In this document: piece by piece, positions 4,104-6,644 of the stretch
Numbering within the stretch: the first letter of the stretch is position 1
How the letters are laid out: each line of letters starts with the position of its first letter
Source: Methanobacteriota archaeon
GTDB taxonomy: Archaea > Halobacteriota > Methanosarcinia > Methanosarcinales > Methanoperedenaceae
DNA length: 6,644 nt
Reading direction: 5' to 3'
Assembly (NCBI GenBank): GCA_018900975.1
Contig: JAHIFK010000254.1
Span: forward strand, 1-6,644
Translations under genes and position numbers: made by a program
Notes under the pieces: generated by a model
Seen by the model: only the letters and a program-made list of their open reading frames with translations
Told to the model about the DNA's origin: nothing
Databases searched by the model: none

Positions 4104-5864
4104 ATGAGTAAACAACCCGGTTTCCTTCCAATGTCACTGAAAGAAGCGCAAGCTCTCGGTATCAATGAGTTCGACGTGATCCTGGTGACCGGCGATGCCT
4201 ATGTTGACCACCCTTCGTTCGGCGCCGCGGTGATAGGAAGGGTGCTGTGGGATGCTGGTTACAGCGTGGGCATAATTGCGCAGCCAGACTGGAAAAGCGA
4301 TGCTGATCTTGCGAAGCTTGGAAAGCCGCGCCTGTTCATTGGAATCACTTCAGGGAACGTGGATTCCCTGGTAAATAATTATACGGCGAACCTGAAGATA
4401 AGAAGTGATGATGTTTATTCACCCGGAGGAAAAGGAGGGCTTCGACCGAACAGGGCGGCAATAGTATATTCAGACAAACTTCATTCGGTTTTTCCAGATA
4501 CCCCCATCGTCCTTGGCGGGATCGAGGCAAGCCTGAGGCGCTTTGCTCATTACGATTACTGGTCAGACTCCGTGCGCCGTTCCATACTTGCTGACTCACC
4601 GGCGGATATTCTGGTATTCGGGATGGGAGAAAGACAGATAGTCGAGATCGCTTCACGCCTCTCAAAAGGAGGGAACATAAGAGATATTACAGATGTGGCA
4701 GGCACTGTCATCAAGACTGAAATAAGCAAGTGGCGCTCGATGAGCCATAATGGTTATGTCGAGCTTCCGTCCTTCACCGATGTCTCACAGGATAAAATGC
4801 TCTACGCAAAAGCTTTCAACCTTCATTATCAGGAGCAGGACCCTGTGAGGGGAAGACCTGTGGCACAGGCGCATCCAAAGACCGTTATTATCCAGAATAA
4901 GCCTGCAATGCCTCTTAGCACGGAGGAACTTGATCATGTTTATGAATTGCCTTATGCCCGGATGGCTCATCCGTCTTATAATAAAACAATACCTGCGCTT
5001 TCTCCTGTGAAATTCTCCATAGTTAGCCACAGGGGATGCTTTGCATCCTGCTCTTTCTGCGCCCTGACGCATCACCAGGGGAGAATTGTACAGAGCAGGA
5101 GCATCGGATCAATGGTTCGGGAAGTGCAAAGGATGACAAAAATGAGGGATTTTAAGGGCATCGTGCAGGACGTGGGCGGACCAACTGCTAATATGTACTC
5201 GATGCACTGCGACCAGTGGGATAGAAAGGGCGCATGTGTAGATAAGATATGTACCCATCCAATATGTAAGAACCTTGATACCTCCCATCAGAAGCAGGTC
5301 GAACTCCTGCGCCGCCTTCGCGAGATACCGGGCGTGAAAAAAGTGTTCATAGGCTCAGGAATACGCTATGATCTTGTCCTCGCAGACACCTCAGGTTACC
5401 TTTCTGAACTGGTCGAGCATCATGTCAGCGGGCAGCTCAAAGTTGCGCCAGAACATGTATCAGGTCTGGTAACAGATATGATGCATAAGCCTTCAAGGCT
5501 TGTGTTCGATGAATTCAGGAAGAAATTCACCGCCCAAAACAAGAAGATTGGAAAAGAGCAATACATTATTCCATATTTTATGTCAGGTCATCCGGGCTGC
5601 ACTGTAGAGGACATGGTTGAACTGGCTGAGTACATACGCGATAACAATCTCTACACTGAACAGGTGCAGGATTTCACACCCACGCCGATGACGGCCTCGA
5701 CGTGCATGTATTATACGGGTATTAATCCTTTCACGATGAAACAGGTGCATGTTGCGAAAGGGAGGGAGAAGAGGATACAGAGGGCGTTGATGAGGTATAA
5801 AGATGAGAGGAATTACGGGCTGGTGCGTGAGGGGCTGAAGATGGTCGGAAAAGAGAAGTTATGA
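4104..5864 (+). CDS. YgiQ-family (UPF0313) radical SAM protein
   Basis: This is a radical S-adenosylmethionine enzyme of the YgiQ/UPF0313 family, whose substrate is not established. The 586-residue length is normal. Residues 20-200 form the N-terminal B12-binding-like Rossmann domain (FDVILVTGDAYVDHPSFG) with the family signature GGIEASLRR at 138-146 and the HYDYWSD motif that follows. The radical SAM core has the CX3CX2C cluster ligands C312, C316 and C319 in GCFASCSFC. A second cysteine group, C369, C378, C383 and C388, matches the extra cysteine cluster typical of YgiQ proteins and may bind another cluster. KVAPEH and SGHPG are further family motifs, and TPTPMTASTCMYYTG marks the C-terminal part. 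No frameshift or missing motif is seen. It lies 58 bases after the HerA-like gene with its own TATA-like box, so the two are probably transcribed separately. Confidence 0.93.
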   Translation: MSKQPGFLPMSLKEAQALGINEFDVILVTGDAYVDHPSFGAAVIGRVLWDAGYSVGIIAQPDWKSDADLAKLGKPRLFIGITSGNVDSLVNNYTANLKIRSDDVYSPGGKGGLRPNRAAIVYSDKLHSVFPDTPIVLGGIEASLRRFAHYDYWSDSVRRSILADSPADILVFGMGERQIVEIASRLSKGGNIRDITDVAGTVIKTEISKWRSMSHNGYVELPSFTDVSQDKMLYAKAFNLHYQEQDPVRGRPVAQAHPKTVIIQNKPAMPLSTEELDHVYELPYARMAHPSYNKTIPALSPVKFSIVSHRGCFASCSFCALTHHQGRIVQSRSIGSMVREVQRMTKMRDFKGIVQDVGGPTANMYSMHCDQWDRKGACVDKICTHPICKNLDTSHQKQVELLRRLREIPGVKKVFIGSGIRYDLVLADTSGYLSELVEHHVSGQLKVAPEHVSGLVTDMMHKPSRLVFDEFRKKFTAQNKKIGKEQYIIPYFMSGHPGCTVEDMVELAEYIRDNNLYTEQVQDFTPTPMTASTCMYYTGINPFTMKQVHVAKGREKRIQRALMRYKDERNYGLVREGLKMVGKEKL

Positions 5865-5889
5865 AAAATGATTAAAATTCCAGCAAAAG

Positions 5890-6120
5890 ATGATATCAAA
5901 CCTCATTATCGGATATCTCAGCCCAAAGTTATCATGGCAGTGGGGTATCTGGCTAACTCTTCCATGGATCGCCTGGATATTTTTCAATATTGCACGCGCT
6001 GGATTTAAAGATGGCATCCTGGGAAGCGTTGGATGGCTGGTTATCTATTCATTACCTCTTCTACCAGCCTGCGCCGGAGCCTTTGCCGGAGCCACGGCAG
6101 CCCGATGGAAGAAAAAATAA
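5890..6120 (+). CDS. Small membrane protein, two predicted transmembrane helices
   Basis: The 76-residue ORF begins 25 bases after the YgiQ-family gene. Residues 16-33 (WQWGIWLTLPWIAWIFFN) form a Trp-rich hydrophobic segment. Residues 43-69 (ILGSVGWLVIYSLPLLPACA and on through AGATAA) form a second one, followed by the positively charged end RWKKK, which by the positive-inside rule should be cytoplasmic. Both ends would then face the cytoplasm, with a short extracytoplasmic loop. I do not recognise a family. Only weak purine-rich AAAAG precedes the ATG. A 46-codon frame in another register (ATG 5868) overlaps it, is hydrophilic and lacks a comparable pattern, so the membrane frame is preferred. 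It may be cotranscribed with the radical SAM gene. Confidence 0.6.
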   Translation: MISNLIIGYLSPKLSWQWGIWLTLPWIAWIFFNIARAGFKDGILGSVGWLVIYSLPLLPACAGAFAGATAARWKKK

Positions 6121-6138
6121 TCCTGTAAATTAATATCG

Positions 6139-6294
6139 ATGAACCTGTACTCACCCTGCCCGAATCCGCCTGTAGATAAGCATATATCACTTAAAAAATA
6201 TTCAATTCCGGCGCCGACATGTCCCGTGCAGCCTAAAAGCGCACGTGCTGCCCTGATCGAAGCGACTCAGAGCTTTGAAGATAGACCCCGATGA
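6139..6294 (+). pseudogene. 51-codon open frame, doubtful remnant
   Basis: ATG 6139 opens a frame reading MNLYSPCPNPPVDKHISLKK and ending ALIEATQSFEDRPR before TGA 6292-6294. It is rich in proline and cysteine and lacks a ribosome binding site. The ALIEATQ helix would join well to the ALKIDPDDLKR helix of the next fragment in another frame, so the two may be one frameshifted gene. The minus strand is also open across most of this stretch, with a glycine-rich peptide that contains GCTGHVGAGIEYFLSD but has no start codon. Only one strand is likely to be meaningful and I cannot tell which. Confidence 0.2.
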
Positions 6295-6364
6295 CCTTAA
6301 GAGGATATTGAATCCTGTTGATTTTGAGGTGTTTAGAGGGATGAGTGAAATGTTACATTTCTGA
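6257..6364 (+). pseudogene. 35-codon gene remnant with a protein-like segment
   Basis: After the TGA at 6254-6256 the frame reads a basic start, then ALKIDPDDLKRILNPVDFEV and FRGMSEMLHF before TGA 6362-6364. It has no ATG before the internal methionines, so it can only be a fragment. The pattern NPVDFEVF-x-GM faintly recalls PxDFxVFxG motifs in archaeal Holliday-junction-resolvase-like endonucleases, but the match is too short to assign. The stop leaves the protein without any C-terminal part. Confidence 0.3.
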
Positions 6365-6366
6365 AA

Positions 6367-6393
6367 AATAAGTAAGGATACACTTATTAATAA
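6367..6393 (+). promoter_or_regulatory. Candidate operator and TATA region of the RelE/ParE-type module
   Basis: AATAAGT (6367-6373) and ACTTATT (6382-6388) form a perfect 7-bp inverted repeat with an 8-base spacer. It overlaps the palindrome TTATTAATAA (6384-6393), which also looks like a TATA box about 35 bases before ATG 6423. An inverted repeat covering the promoter just ahead of an antitoxin gene fits autorepression. Confidence 0.45.
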
Positions 6394-6413
6394 TTAAAGC
6401 ATATTTTTTAAAA

Positions 6414-6418
6414 GAGGT
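6414..6418 (+). promoter_or_regulatory. Shine-Dalgarno sequence of the second antitoxin
   Basis: GAGGT, within AAAGAGGTAA, lies 4 bases before ATG 6423 and supports that start codon. Confidence 0.6.
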
Positions 6419-6422
6419 AACC

Positions 6423-6608
6423 ATGGAAACCGTAAAAGACTCAGTGATCCAGATGATCCATAGAATGCCGGATACCACTTCAGTTGAGGATATCATGGCT
6501 GAGCTGTATTTCAGGCAGAAAGTTGATGCTGGCTTGCAGGCACTTGACAAAAATAAGGGGAAAGAACATAACGCAGTTAAAGAAAGATTGAAGAAATGGT
6601 TAGAATAA
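6423..6608 (+). CDS. Antitoxin of a RelE/ParE-type toxin-antitoxin module
   Basis: The 61-residue protein is small, acidic at the front (METVKDSVIQMIHRMPDTTS), with a VEDIMAELYFRQKVDAGLQA helical segment and a lysine-rich tail (KERLKKWLE). Short proteins of this form (hydrophobic helix, VEDIMAELYFRQKxxxGL motif, basic tail) precede RelE/ParE-like toxins in many archaea and bacteria. They neutralise the toxin by wrapping around it and often help repress the operon. The ATG has a good Shine-Dalgarno sequence. The last 13 bases overlap the start of the toxin gene, so the pair is probably translationally coupled. Unlike the UPF0175 module at 1426-2306, the order here is the usual antitoxin first. 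Assignment relies on pattern and on the toxin start that follows. Confidence 0.75.
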   Translation: METVKDSVIQMIHRMPDTTSVEDIMAELYFRQKVDAGLQALDKNKGKEHNAVKERLKKWLE

Positions 6609-6644
6609 TCTGGTCCCCTGATGCCGCGGATGACCTCGAATCCA
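6596..6644 (+). CDS. RelE/ParE-like toxin, 5' end only (runs off the window)
   Basis: ATG 6596 opens a frame overlapping the antitoxin by 13 bases. The 16 visible residues, MVRIIWSPDAADDLES, match the typical beginning of RelE/ParE toxins: a hydrophobic first strand followed by WSPxAxxDLE. RelE members cut mRNA on the ribosome and ParE members poison gyrase, and the visible part does not distinguish them. The catalytic C-terminal residues lie outside the window, so whether the toxin is intact is unknown. Confidence 0.72.
   Translation, partial: MVRIIWSPDAADDLES

Larger units (their letters stand above)
6121..6422. other. Stretch without a confident gene before the second TA module
   Basis: The 300 bases hold two overlapping remnant-like frames (6139-6294 and 6257-6364), a glycine-rich open frame on the minus strand without a start codon, and from 6365 onward the AT-rich control region of the next antitoxin gene. 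I see no RNA gene or mobile-element end in it. Confidence 0.5.

Noticed and set aside
5868..6008. 46-codon frame beginning MIKIPAKDDIKPHYR overlapping the small membrane protein
   Set aside because: It is shorter, ends inside the membrane-protein frame and lacks the clear transmembrane and positive-end pattern of the competing frame.

Overview
The window looks archaeal, most likely from a methanogen or methane-oxidising relative of the Methanosarcinales. The lineage guess is an inference from three things: a CCG-domain protein of the heterodisulfide reductase type, two toxin-antitoxin modules of kinds common in archaea, and AT-rich TATA-like boxes placed 20-30 bases before start codons that mostly lack a Shine-Dalgarno sequence. 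No rRNA, tRNA, CRISPR array or complete insertion sequence was seen.

Layout. Bases 1-833 hold the 3' part of a CCG-domain iron-sulfur protein (HdrB/HdrD/GlcF-like) that probably begins upstream of the window. Bases 834-1425 are gene-poor. They contain a 36-codon ORF overlapping the previous stop codon, a four-unit 12-bp tandem repeat, a 62-codon orphan ORF on the minus strand with a well-placed TATA-like box, and a 40-codon open fragment. Bases 1426-2306 (minus strand) carry a toxin-antitoxin pair in toxin-first order: a DUF3368 PIN-like protein followed by a UPF0175 antitoxin, overlapping by 4 bases. Bases 2406-2750 are a decayed peroxiredoxin gene with an in-frame TAA and a missing C-terminal part.

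Bases 2747-4045 encode a HerA-like (DUF87) ATPase and 4104-5864 a complete YgiQ-family (UPF0313) radical SAM protein, followed by a small predicted membrane protein (5890-6120). Bases 6121-6422 hold short open frames that look like gene remnants plus the control region of a second toxin-antitoxin module. Its antitoxin is complete (6423-6608), and its RelE/ParE-like toxin starts at 6596 and runs off the window.

How the genes relate. The HerA-like ATPase and the YgiQ protein are codirectional but have separate upstream signals, and nothing in the sequence links them in one pathway. The window reads as a chromosomal segment with two housekeeping-type genes flanked by TA modules and decaying genes, typical of a plastic archaeal region. 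I did not find a clearly new multi-gene system. The best leads are the reversed TA order with its candidate operator, the similar AT-rich motif shared by the two TA control regions, and the orphan minus-strand ORF at 990-1178.
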